A DNA stretch of 38,613 bases, from contig NPFB01000019.1 in assembly GCA_014084085.1 (NCBI GenBank), positions 357,756 through 396,368 on the forward strand, in the 5' to 3' direction. A program made the position numbers and the translations under genes. The DNA comes from Hondaea fermentalgiana. Lineage: Eukaryota; Sar; Bigyra; Thraustochytrida; Thraustochytriidae. The notes beneath the pieces are model-generated. The model had not been told where the DNA came from. It was given only the letters and a program-made list of their open reading frames with translations, and did not search any database. How positions within the stretch are numbered: the stretch's first letter is position 1; each line of letters opens with the position of its first letter. Shown here piece by piece: positions 13,401 to 25,400 of this stretch.

Positions 13401-16400
13401 GGCGATCTCTACCGCGGGAGCTCGATCACGATCGATCGCGGGGACCAAGGTGGGCGCAAGGTCGACATCTGGGACAATAATGTCCAGATTGCCTCGTATG
13501 AGCTTACCGGATTTCGCGGACGTTTCTTGGAGCCTTACCGCGAATACCTGGTGATTCGGAGGCGCGGTCAGCGTCTCCCCGTGCCCGGGGAGCCAGAGGT
13601 CTCTCCGGAGCGTAAGATGCGCGATGAGCAATTGCGACGCGATCGTGAAGTGCGTGACCGCATGCGGGCGGAAGCCCTTGCGAGTCGTCGAGGCAAGGAC
13701 AACGAGGGCATTCGTGGATCGATGGGCTTTGTGCCGTCGAGTGGCGTGCATGAGTGGACGCTTGTCTGGTCGCACGAGCCGAGCCGCAACGGCGAGGGCG
13801 ACGCCGTTGGTATTTGCTCGGAAAATTGCGAGAAAATGGGGCCCGGCCCGGCGCCGCTCCTGGGTAATGCCAGCGACTCTTCTAGTCTGGCCCTTTACGC
13901 GAACGGAAAGCTTTACCATCGCGGCAAGCTTCTCGCCGAAGTTGCGCCGCGACTACGTGCGTCGCAAGCTGCTCTCAAGCCGCTTGAGGATGATGCCGCT
14001 GATGCAGCCGAGAAGAAAAAGTTGGCTCGGGAAGATCTGGATGAGCAGATGCAAGAGCTCGTTGCCAAGCTTGACGAGAACGGCCTCGAAGAAGTTGCTG
14101 ATAAGTTCATCATCAATGGATACACAACCGTAGAGAGCTTTGAGAAGCTATCCGAGGAAGATTTCAAGAGCTTCGACATCGACGATGAACTGCTCGACAA
14201 GTTCACCCAGTTTTTTGCCGGAGAAATGGAGGAAGAGTCTGGATCGGAATCCGGCTCCGACGGCGAGGATGACGAGAGCGAAGGCGATGATCCGGACGAG
14301 GACGCAGACGCAGATGCGGACGAAGGCAAAGACGATAACAAGAAGAACAAGAGTGGCAAGGGCGTCCGACAGCTTCGTCGGCGAAACGGCGACAACAAGA
14401 TCCTTCCTGTTCTTGCCAAGGCTGAAGGTCTTCTCGGTACCATGGCCCGTCTCACGCAGGGCGATGCGGTGAATTTGTGGGGCAGCGGCGCCCGGGTCAC
14501 GTGCATCCTCGATACGGATCGCGAGGACGGTCTTCTCCGATTCCAGGTCGATGGCACGCCTCTGGAATGTGAAGTTCGCGGTATCTTTAGTATCCTTGGC
14601 GCGCACTGCGTGTATCCCTGCATTTCTCTCGCTCCCTATGATATTCCTCAGCAGGACTGGAAGAAATCTGCGAATGAGCGCAAGGCCGGCATGGGAGCTA
14701 ATAAGGACGAGGACGAGCGAGCCGATGGAGAGAGCAAGAATGCTGACGCTGTTGATAAGAAGAGCAAGAAGACAGCGAGTAAGAAGTCAGCAAGAAAAAC
14801 CAAATCCAAATCTGCAAATGGTGACGGTGACGACAACGATGATGCAAATTCGCAAGGCGACGGAGAGAGAGACGAGCAAGAAGATGAAGAGGAAGACGAA
14901 GAGCGTAAGGCAATTGTCAAGGGTCTTGTGGGCCTGACGAAACTCGACGAGGCCGACTTTAAGAAGTTCGGTACGAGCGAGCTGCGAAAGCTGGTCAAAC
15001 GCGCGGAAGAGCTCGTGAAGAACCAAGCTGTCGAGCCTGCCGTCACTCTTCTTGCCGAAGACGAGGTCGAAGATGCCGCCGCTGCAGATAAAGCTGCTGC
15101 TGCTGCTGCGGCTGGTACCGGGGACGGTGCCAAGAGCGCATCAAAACGTCGCGGCAAGGAGCGCAAGTCCTCTTCTTCTGAGTCTTCAGCATCAGAGTCA
15201 GAAGAATCCTCCTCCTCTTCCGAAGAAGAGTCTGACGAAGACGAAGAGTCCGAGGAGTCTGACGAGGAGTCTGACGAGGACTCCCCTGGACGCGGACGCA
15301 AGGGTGGTAAGGACACCAAGGAGGATGCCGCAAAGAAGGTCCCCATCAAACGCTGCGTTTGGATGTACCAAGAGCAAAACCGCTGGATCCGATACGACAC
15401 GGAGACCGCCGTGACCCTGGAGCGAGCTCGGCGGTCAGGCTCGAAAGAGTGCGAGGTGACCGTGGGAGGCGAGCGCATGCTTGTTCGCTTCAGAAAAATG
15501 GACAACTCGTCTGCGCAGGACGTTGGCGAGCAAAATCGCAGCGGCTCTGGAGGCGAAAAGATGCGTGTGCGGCGTCAAGTCATTGGCAAGGGCATTAGTG
15601 CTGGCTGGGAGACGCTCAGCATGACTTACGATGCGCCTCTTAGCCTGTACGGCAACATGGCCCTCGATGTCTTGGACCGCGTGTGGTCCAAGGGCGAGAC
15701 GATGGATGGCGCCAAGTGCGGCTACGGCTTTCTTTTTCTGTACGGCTTGCTGCAGGGCAAACTGCGCTGTCGAATCGGCGGAAGCAGTGGATTCGGCGGC
15801 TTTGGAGGCTTTGGTGGCTTTGGAGGACTCGGCGGCTTTGGTGGCTTTGGCGACTTTGGCGGCTGGGGCGGCTGGGGCTCGACGACCTCGGGCAAGTCTG
15901 ATTCGCACCGTTTCGCAACGCTACTGGCACAGCTGTACACGGACAGGCGTCTCAAGTCGGTTCCGGCTTCCATTATCAACGTTTTGATCCGCAATCGCCA
16001 GCTGTGCTCGCGCATGCCCGAGTTCCGCGACACGCGCAAAAACAAGCGAAACAAGGTCTTCAATGGCTGGGCCGACGAGCGTGAGGCTCAGTCTCCTCTC
16101 GCGGCTCTGTTTTCGCAGGTTGTGCCGTCACTCCAGTCGCTCAAACGCAAGCGTGGCGCGATGCAGTTCCCGCCTGCACCACCGTACCCAGAGCTGGATC
16201 CGGCTCCAAAGGACTACGCTGTGCGGCGTATCCTTACCACCAGCAGCGATGATGAAGTCGCCACGTCGCGACTCTCCAATCGACCGGAGCTCACTGATCT
16301 GTCATGCTCGAAGCGCCAGCTGCGTCCCGTCTCTGATCACGAGGTGACGGCTCTTGCAAATGCGGTTGGCATGCGTCTTGCGGGAGAAGACGTGCGCTTT

Positions 16401-19400
16401 CGCATCGGAGCGCCGCTGGATATTGAGGACGAAGACCATTTCGACCGCGTCATGGAAGCTCTTGCTCACGAGAACCGTCTCGTGGTTGTCCAGTTTCACG
16501 CCACGTGGTGCCAACCCTGCAAGGCGGTGTCACCAACTCTTCTCGCGTTGAGCCGCCGAACGCCCGGCGTCCGATTTCTTCGCGTTGATGTAGACGATTG
16601 CGACATGCTGAGCGAGCGGTACGAGATTGAGAAGCTTCCAGCACTTGCGATCTTCCGCGGTGGCGCAACGCCCGAACATCGTGTGAGTTCCATTGTCGGT
16701 GTCAGCTCGGACTTTTCCACCACGGTGGAGACCACAATTGACGGGCTTTTGACAGACGAGGAGAAGGCCGCGATCAAGCGCTTCCGACGCGAACAGAGCC
16801 GACATCGTGATGAGACGATACCGGCTTCAGATTTTGCACGTGCGCAACTCGAGAGCCAAGGCGAAGGTGGCGATGACGAGGGCGAACAAGAATCGAAGGA
16901 CAATCACGTACCTCTGGAGCTAGAGAACGCCAAGACTCATTTGGGCACAGACAGCGAAGAACTTCGCATTCTCGCGCAATCACCCCTGGCTTCGCTGCAA
17001 AAGTACCTTTTGTGGTCGACGCGTGGGGAACTGGGCCTGTCCGATGTCCAGGATCAAATTCCGTTCAAGGTGAACAAGCATGAGGCGGCCGGAAATGCGG
17101 TGGCCAAGTCGATGCTTGGGCGCATGGAAGAGGACGTTCGCTCGTGGTCATCGACGGCCAATGCCAAGGCCTCTGTTGGATTGCGAGTGCTCCCTCGCAA
17201 GGTGCTTGCAGAGTTTTGCTCGCCCGGCGGAGATACGGCTCCCATCGAGGCTGCTCTGGCAGGTATCTCGGACTTGACCAAGGAACTGCGCGATCTTCGC
17301 GGACAGGACAGCGCCGTCGTAGAGAAGATGCTCCCCTTGCTTACGCAAGCGGCGAACCACATTGAGCTTGGGCGACAAAGCGGGCCAACACGGAACGAGA
17401 AGATTGTGCATCTTTTGCGCCGAGAGGCGGGGCAGGAGACCTACATTTGGATCGAGTTCCTTTTTGGGGCTCTCTTGTCGACGCGAGCGGAGGAGGACAT
17501 TCTCCGTTTGAACCCGTACCTCTCGCCCGAAAACGCGCGCACCTTGCTCAAGATCGTCACCGTGGTACTCTTGCGCGCAAACCGCATCGGCCACACCAAT
17601 CGCTGCATCGGGCTGAGCATTCGTTTGCGCGCAAAGCTGCAATCCTTGCTTGCGCTGCCGCCTGCGGACCGAATTGCGCGGCGCAACGAGCTGGTTCTTT
17701 CCCTCTCACAAATGAGCGAGTCGCTCGGCGAGGCTCTCTCTGACGGGCGCCACTTTGTCGATGCAAACGACCTCAGCTTCGATCCGAGGTTCCTGCTCTT
17801 CGAGTTCACGTGGAACCTCTTGTTGCGCGAAAAACAGGTTGAGATTGTCAACATGTTCATGAGCAATCTGGCGCAAGACACAAGCAAGGTGAAGCAGATG
17901 ATTATGGGTGCAGGCAAGACTACGGTCGTGGCTCCTCTTTTGGCGCTCATGCTTGCGGATGGCAAGAGCTTGGTGATGAGCGTCGTCCCCAAGGCGCTCT
18001 TGGAGATGTCACGTACTCGTATGCGGGAAACCTTTGCCACGATTATGCAAAAACGCATCTACACGCTTCAATTCGACCGCGGTACCTCGGTGCAGCGGGC
18101 AATGCGCCGAGGGCTCGAAAACGCCGTGCGTAATCGCGGTATTGTCGTGGCCACTCCGACGACAGTCAAGAGCATCATGTTGGCGTACATTGAGACGCTC
18201 AATAAGATCACCTTGGCCAAGGAGCAGGGGATGAGTCTTCGCACTGCGGCCGCTGCCTCAGGCGAGGGGCCAGTTGCGGCTGGAAAGAGTGATCCGGATG
18301 CAGCAGTGAATGCCGACCCACGAAGCAGCCCTGCGGAGGGCGACTCCAAGTCGGCGCTCAAGACGTCCACCGCAGCAACGGCGCTTCCACTCGACGAGCA
18401 GGCGGCAGAGCTACAAAAGATTCTGACAATCTTCCGTCAGGGATCGATTCTCCTCGACGAGGTCGATCTGATCCTGCACCCGCTCAAGAGCGAGTTGAAC
18501 TTTCCCATGGGTGAAAAGTTCGATCTCGACGCATCTCAGCAAGGCGAGCGCTGGAGTTTGCCGACGCACATGCTCGATGCGATCTTCTTTACAGAGCGGG
18601 GCAAGGTCTCGACCTTTGAGCAGCGCGGACAGGCACTTGATATTCTGAAACGTCTCAGTGCGATCATCGACGAAGGCTACAAATGCCGCGCTCTGCAGCA
18701 GCTTCCACATATCACGTTGCTGAATCTGACATTTTACCAGAACGAGCTTCGTCCCATCCTCGCCGAGTGGGCATACCTTTGGTTGCAAAAGCATCACCTC
18801 CACGGTATCGATCACGCGGAAGCAATTCGTTATATCGTGGACGGTGGCGAGTCACGCTCGCACGCGCGACTCTTCCTCGAAGGCTTTGAGGAGAATGGCA
18901 CGAAGTCGGAATCAATGATGTCGGGTGCGACCGAGGCGGCAACTGCACGAGCGCGTAAAGTCCATGACCTTACAGAGGAGCTTTATGAAAACGAGGCAGC
19001 GCTTGTGGAGCACATTTCGCAGAGCAGTGATCTTCTTAGCCAGCTGCAGGAGCGCATCGCCCGCCTGACTAAGCGCGTGGAAGAAGCGCAGTACCCGCGC
19101 GACGACTCGCTCGACAACAATATTGTTGTTTGGCTTTCCGTGGCCTTTGACTCACAGCAAGGGGCTGCGCGTGCTGTCCATCAGGGTTCGGTCCTGTCGC
19201 AATGCGCCAAATTGGAGGAGACGGGTCTCACAGTGAAGCGATGCGAAGATGAAGACGAGACGGTGCGACGCGCCAAGGATCTCTACGGAGCCAAACAGCT
19301 GCGCTGTGTGATCATTGGTGGCGACGAATCGAGGGTGGGATGCTCCGCAGATTGTGAGAATCATCACAACACGATTTGTCTTCGATGCAACAAGGACTGG

Positions 19401-22400
19401 GGCAACCATTCGGGCCACACATGTGCGCGCGGACAGGGAAGTCGCGGATCGTTTCCACCTGAAGATTCCGAAGAGGTGTACGAGCTCGTGGACATGGTCA
19501 CGGACCTCGTCGAAGGCGAGCGGACCTTGAAGGTTCCAGCCAAGCGCATCGTCATTTTTGCTGCGCACTGCAATATCCACGAGGAAGAGCGCATGGCTCT
19601 GTGGGAGCTTGGCGTCACAGTCGTGGACTCGACCGAGGATCTTGCCAAGGTTGTGGACGAGATCGAGGACTACGACCGAGGCTCGCGATCGAGGCGCGCT
19701 GCCACGGAAGACAATGGCGAAGGGGGCCAAGGCGATGAAGGCGACGAAGAGCGAAAGGCCGAGGATGAGAACGAGGACGCGGAGCAGCGAACATCTTTGT
19801 CAATCCCTCAGGATGATGATGATGTTGTCTTTCTGCGCACGGCGTTGGGCCGCGGTCCGGATGGTCGAAAGATCGGCGGAAGAAGCACCGCCAAAGGCTC
19901 GTCATTGACCGAGGACGACGAACCTGCTGGTGGCGAAAGCGAGACGCTGACGATCCCACCTCCATTGCCTCTGGAACGCGTGTCGAGTTCGACATCCAAA
20001 GAGCTGCAGGCGCTGCGGCAGCGGCTCGAGGCGCTCGAGGTGGCCAAGGGCGAAGTCACTGAGGACGACGAAGAGGAGCGCCAGAGGCTCCGAGAGCACA
20101 TCAACTCCTCGCGCAACAAGCTGCAGACCGAAATCGACGGCATGCGTACAGACACCAAGGTGGCTTTGCAGCGCATCCCCAAAGAGTTTCTGAGCGCCGA
20201 GGCCCTTGAGGCGCGCAAATCTGGCGCACTTCTCCAGGGACAATCGTACGAGATCCATTCACGGGGGCTGGGCGCGCGACTGGCGCAGGCACTGCAATGG
20301 ATCGATAAGGTGGCGCCTGAGCGGACAACAACGACGGCTGCGAAGACGGGGTCCGGGGAAACCAAGACCGAGGGTGAGTCTGCCGACAAGACGTTTGGCG
20401 ATGAGGCCTTTGTGAGTCTGGTAGCGAACCTGCAGTCGCTGGAGCGACAGAGCCTGGCAGCCAAAATTGTAGCGCGGGTTTCCCCTCAACACAAGAAGCT
20501 GCTCAACCTTACACGTGACTGGCTTCGCACGTTCCTGCCCCACTGTCTGGGCAAGATTAACCGCGTCTCCTTTGGTTTGCTTAACGATGAGGACTGCAAG
20601 CGCGCACTCGAAGAGGACCCGCTCATGCCGCGTTCGCGTCTCAAGCTGGCCGTTCCATTTGTAGGCAAGGATGTGCCAAGCTCCTCGTCAGAATTCGCCC
20701 ATCCGGACATTACCATCGGTTTGACGATTCTTGGGTATCGCTACAGCGGTCTTCGCGAGTCAGACTTTGAGACGGTCGTGGACGAGATGACCATGGAGTT
20801 TGCCCGCGAAATTGGGCCTGCGCGCGAACGCAAATCGAGTCAGCGCTACGAGCAGTGGGTCTCCGAATCTGGTGGCACACTTCGCGGAATTCGCGACCGC
20901 TCCGGCGCCGCAACGCCGGCAACTGGGGCGGCCTCTGGCATTGGTTTTGGGATCGGTGGAGCAACACCTGGGTCTGCCATTGCGGAGCCTCGTGGGGGTG
21001 GACCTGAAGCGACATCTGAGAAAGCGAGGGCGACAGCAACGGTTGCTGCCGCACGAGATCGCCTCGAGGCGGAAGAAAAGGAGGTGGTCCAGCTCAAATA
21101 CCTTCAAAAGAGCAACCGCGAGCAGATGCAAAAGCTCTATAAGCTTTGGAAGTTCGAGCCGCTTGTGATCCACCACTACTTGAGCCACACGGTGCTTCCT
21201 GCGCACATGCGTTCGCAAAAGGTGAAGATCTCCGCCTCGGGCCAAGCCGTTGGCGGCGAAATGCTTTTCGGTCGTCGTGTCGGCTTTAGTGGAACCCCGA
21301 GTGACCTTCTTCCGAAAGAACTTGGGCGCTGCGACTACGAGACGGGAGACGACGGCAAGATGCTCAGTACAGTTTTGGATGGGGACACGACGAGCTTTGA
21401 GTACATCAAGTCAAATTGGAATGTGGAGGATCTCCTCAAGGGTATTGCTCAAGCCGAGTCTCCACGGTACCACGCGCTCATCGACACGGGCGCTCTTATC
21501 ACGGGCTACTCGAACAAGCAAGTTGCGCGCGCTCTGCTGAACTTGGGTCTCTCATGGTGCGATGGCGTGGTGTTTCTGGACGATGACGACAAGCAGCAGG
21601 TGCTTGTGCGCGCAACGGGTCGTGTGATCAGCGCCGACCAGTGCGGTGTGCCGCTCGAGCGTCGCTTTGCTTTTTATGACCAGATCCATACCACCGGCAT
21701 GGATATCAAGCACGTTGTCAATGCGCGTGCGGTGATTACACTCGGTAAAGACATGGTCTTTCGCGACTATGTGCAGGGCGCCTTTCGCATGCGTGGTATC
21801 GGCAAGGGTCAAACAATCTGCGCGTACATTATCCCCGAGGTCCAGGAGCTAATGAAGCGCGAGCTGCAAGCGGCTGGGGTCACAGCCGGCACCTATTCGA
21901 GCACGGACGAAGACAAGACGCTGGTGGATATCGTGGCATGGCTCGTCATCAACTCGATGCGGTCCGAGCAGGTGCAGTGGAGCATGTTATGCATGCAGAA
22001 CATCTCCAATGTGTATCGCAAGAACGCGCTCAAGCAGCTCATGCGCAAGCAGGCTGTGAAGCTTGAGTCTGCAGACGATTCGCGGCAAGCGCTCAATGTA
22101 TTCCGAGAGAGCGTGGACTTTGACCTCGAAGGGAATGTCCCAGATCCACTTCCTTTTAGCAAACGACTCGAGAACATGATCGAAGATCACGACGACTTCA
22201 TTCTCTCTGAAACAGAGCGCCAGATTGGTCGCAACGTCTTGCACGAGGTGAAGCAGTATTCGGGGACCTCGCAAGAAACTTCGGAGCAAAAGCTGGAGTC
22301 TGAGCAAGAGCGTGAGCAGGAGCAGGAGCAAGAAAAGGAAGTCCGCGCCAAGCGTGACCAGCAAATTGAGGTGGAAAAGTTCGTGGACCGCGAGTACTCG

Positions 22401-25400
22401 CGCGCCGATGAGCATCCACGATCGTGGCCGTTTCGGCTGCTTTCGCGCGACCCCGCGCGCATTAAGAATGCCGACGCCTTGGATCCCAAGGCGCGCGCAG
22501 CGGCACGCGCAGCTGCCGTGGACGAGGACTATCCTTTCTATCCGCTCTCAGACTTTAAGCTCCGCCACCAGGAGCCGCTCGAGTTCCCGGACTTTATGTA
22601 CTTTTCGCGCAACTACTTTAACCCGAACTGGAACGGTCTGCGGCGCGTGAAGAACGTGGTCATGGTGCTCGAATGGGCCCCTTCCGTGGCCAAGATCACG
22701 CCCCTTGGTCCCGAAGAAAGCGCTGCATTGCACCCCATCAAAGGGGAGGCGGAACGCTCGCTGAAGAAGGCTTACGAGCTCTTGTCGGTTCGCACGGGCG
22801 AGCTGAGTGCTGAAGACGTCATCCAGGCCGTGCGTGCAGCCACGGACATTCGATTGTCCGAGGTCGAAGTCGCGGATGTGATGGCAGAGTTCGGGACGGA
22901 CCGCAGCACTCTGACGCTCGCGAATCTGCGCCGTCTGCTCACGCGCGGCCGTCTGCGCTCTGTGGAGCATGGGCGTAATTATGTCATTGTCTCGCTGGCA
23001 GAAGCCGAGACGATCCGTCGTATTCTTCATTTGCGTGCCGCGCAGGAGGATGTGCTCATCACAGGAAGTGACACGGAAATCGCGCTGCGATACACCCCGC
23101 TTTCGACGATGGGTTCCTCGGAGGCTGCGAAGCGAGCCGAGCTCGCCGGCGCAGACGGCGACGGAAGCAGCAGTCTCGATGGTCTCGACGAGGCGATGAC
23201 GTTGACAGCTCCAGCGAGCGGGACTTCGAGCGGCAGGATTGGCAGCGTCGGTGAGGCAAGCCCCAGCGATCCAACTTCCGCCGCGGAAGCCGCTCAAGTA
23301 GAGTATGGCATGGTTCTAGACGCTTCGCGGCGATGGCGCGTGGCCGATGGCGTTACATTTGACACGCTCGCGCCGAACTTTCAGGCCGCCATGGCTCACA
23401 CATGCGCGCGCTTCCTTGACTGCAACATGCACTTTCGCTCTGTGGATCTTAACGTCTTGCTGTGCGCTTTGCAGCGCAATTCGGTGCATGCTCGTGAGCT
23501 CTTCTTCCTGCAAACGATGGGATGCAAGCGACGCATGGATCGCAAGTGGAGCGAAACGCCACTCGCCAAGATCTTCTCCGTCCCGGACGAGTGGTGCGCC
23601 TTCAAGCAGCGTGCCCAGGCGGTCTTTGTGAGGGAGTCAATTCGCAGCAAGCGGCTGACCGAGTGGGAGGCCTTTACGGCCTTTGACTCGGACGACAATG
23701 GCCTGCTTGGACCTGCAGAGTTTTATGGCGCACTGCGCTGGCTCGGGGTTCCCAACTTGACGCCCGACGATGTGGTGGACATGTTTAGTGTTGCGGATCG
23801 CAATGGCGACGGGATGATCGACTACAAGGAGTACATTGTCTTTTTGGAAGGCGAGGAGGAGGCCGCAGGCATCGTCGAAGAAGATGAGGAGGAGCGCGAG
23901 CTGGTCCCACAGGTGGACGGAAGCCTGCCTCACGCAAAGCCTTTGGTTGAGCCTTACGGCGCCGACGTGCTGCGCGAGGTGATGGTGAAGCGTGCTCGCG
24001 AAGAAATGCAGCGTTTGGAGGAAGAGCGTATCCGTCGCGAGGCTTATAACCGCGCCTTTGACATCAAAGTCTTTGAGGAGGAGCTCGAGGCCAGCAAGTC
24101 GCGCGAAGGAGGAGCCAACCCGCTCTTGCGGCCCTTGTCCTCTTCGACCAGCGATGGCGGGGAAGCGTCCCAAGCCAGGGATGAGAACGCCATGCTCTGC
24201 GAGTACTCTTTCGTATCCAATGAGCGGCCGTTGCGCATGACAGCGTCGGGCCACGGGCGCTTTGTTCAGGAGCTCACACATGTCACCACCGAGCGTGCTT
24301 CGGATGCAATCACTGCAAACAAGCAGCGCTGCCGCTTTGGCCACGAGTTGCGGACGACGTGGTACTCTTGGCGGAAGTGCAGCACTTGCGGTGTCCGTAA
24401 CAATGTGCGCTACGAGTGCTCAAACTACGATTGCAGCTATTATCTGTGCTCGCGCTGCCACGCGTCCGCGGGCGAGGAGAAGAAGCGCGCGCGAGAGGAC
24501 CTTTCCAAGCAGACAACCTTTTTCAACTGCGCTGCAGGCGGCAGCGTCTCGCTGCAGGTCCCCACCGCTATTACGGAAAGCTCCCTCATTTCTGAGGAGG
24601 AAAAGGAGACGGAGGAGAACGGGGAGACGACGACGACGACTACGACGACGAAGGATTCCGTAAAGGACACCACGACTGTTTCTCCTGGTCATGCGTCGGG
24701 CCCTGCAAATTTCACGATCATGTTTGATGTGCGCATTGACAGTCTTCCTGCCAAGGGCGGCAAGCACGCGCTTGCCAAATTTTCTGCTTCTGCCCCGCAA
24801 ACGGGACGCCATCACAACCGGAAACGAAACAAGGCCAATGTCTTTATTGACGAGACCGGTAGGGTGACCAACGGAAGTGCTGCAATGCCAAAACTTGACC
24901 CCGTCACGCCCAAGGATTCCGAGGAGTCCGCCACCGGGAAGACCGAAATTGCAAAGGACGAGAAGGCGGAAGCGACGTCGACGCAGTCAACTACAGAAAC
25001 GGCCACTACGCAGGAGGACGGCGCCGTCAAGCAGGACGAGGAGGAGGATGTCGCCAAGGGCAGAGACACAGTCAAGGAGGAAGACACAGTCAAGGATGCC
25101 GCCGTTGCAGCTGGCGAAGGACTCTCCGAGGGCGTTGCGGAGGCCTCTTCCAAGTCAAAGGATGACGACAGCGCTAAGGTCGTTGATGCATGCGCCACAG
25201 AATCATCAGGCAAGGATGCGGAAGCAGAGCCAGCAGACAACGCCAAAGATGGCGACACCGAAGAGGCAGAGAAGCAGGAGGACTCGGCTGCGGTAAAGAA
25301 GGAAGTCGTGAAGAAGGGAAAGAAGCCGAAGAAAGCCCCGCGGAAAAAGGAGGAGCCAGGAATGAGGAGGAAGAGGGCAACCAAGAAGAAGAAGAGGCCA

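Noticed and set aside
16970..21860. Annotation of the giant protein as a ubiquitin carboxyl-terminal hydrolase
   Set aside because: The core shows P-loop and SF2-like motifs; I see no Cys-His-Asp protease signature.
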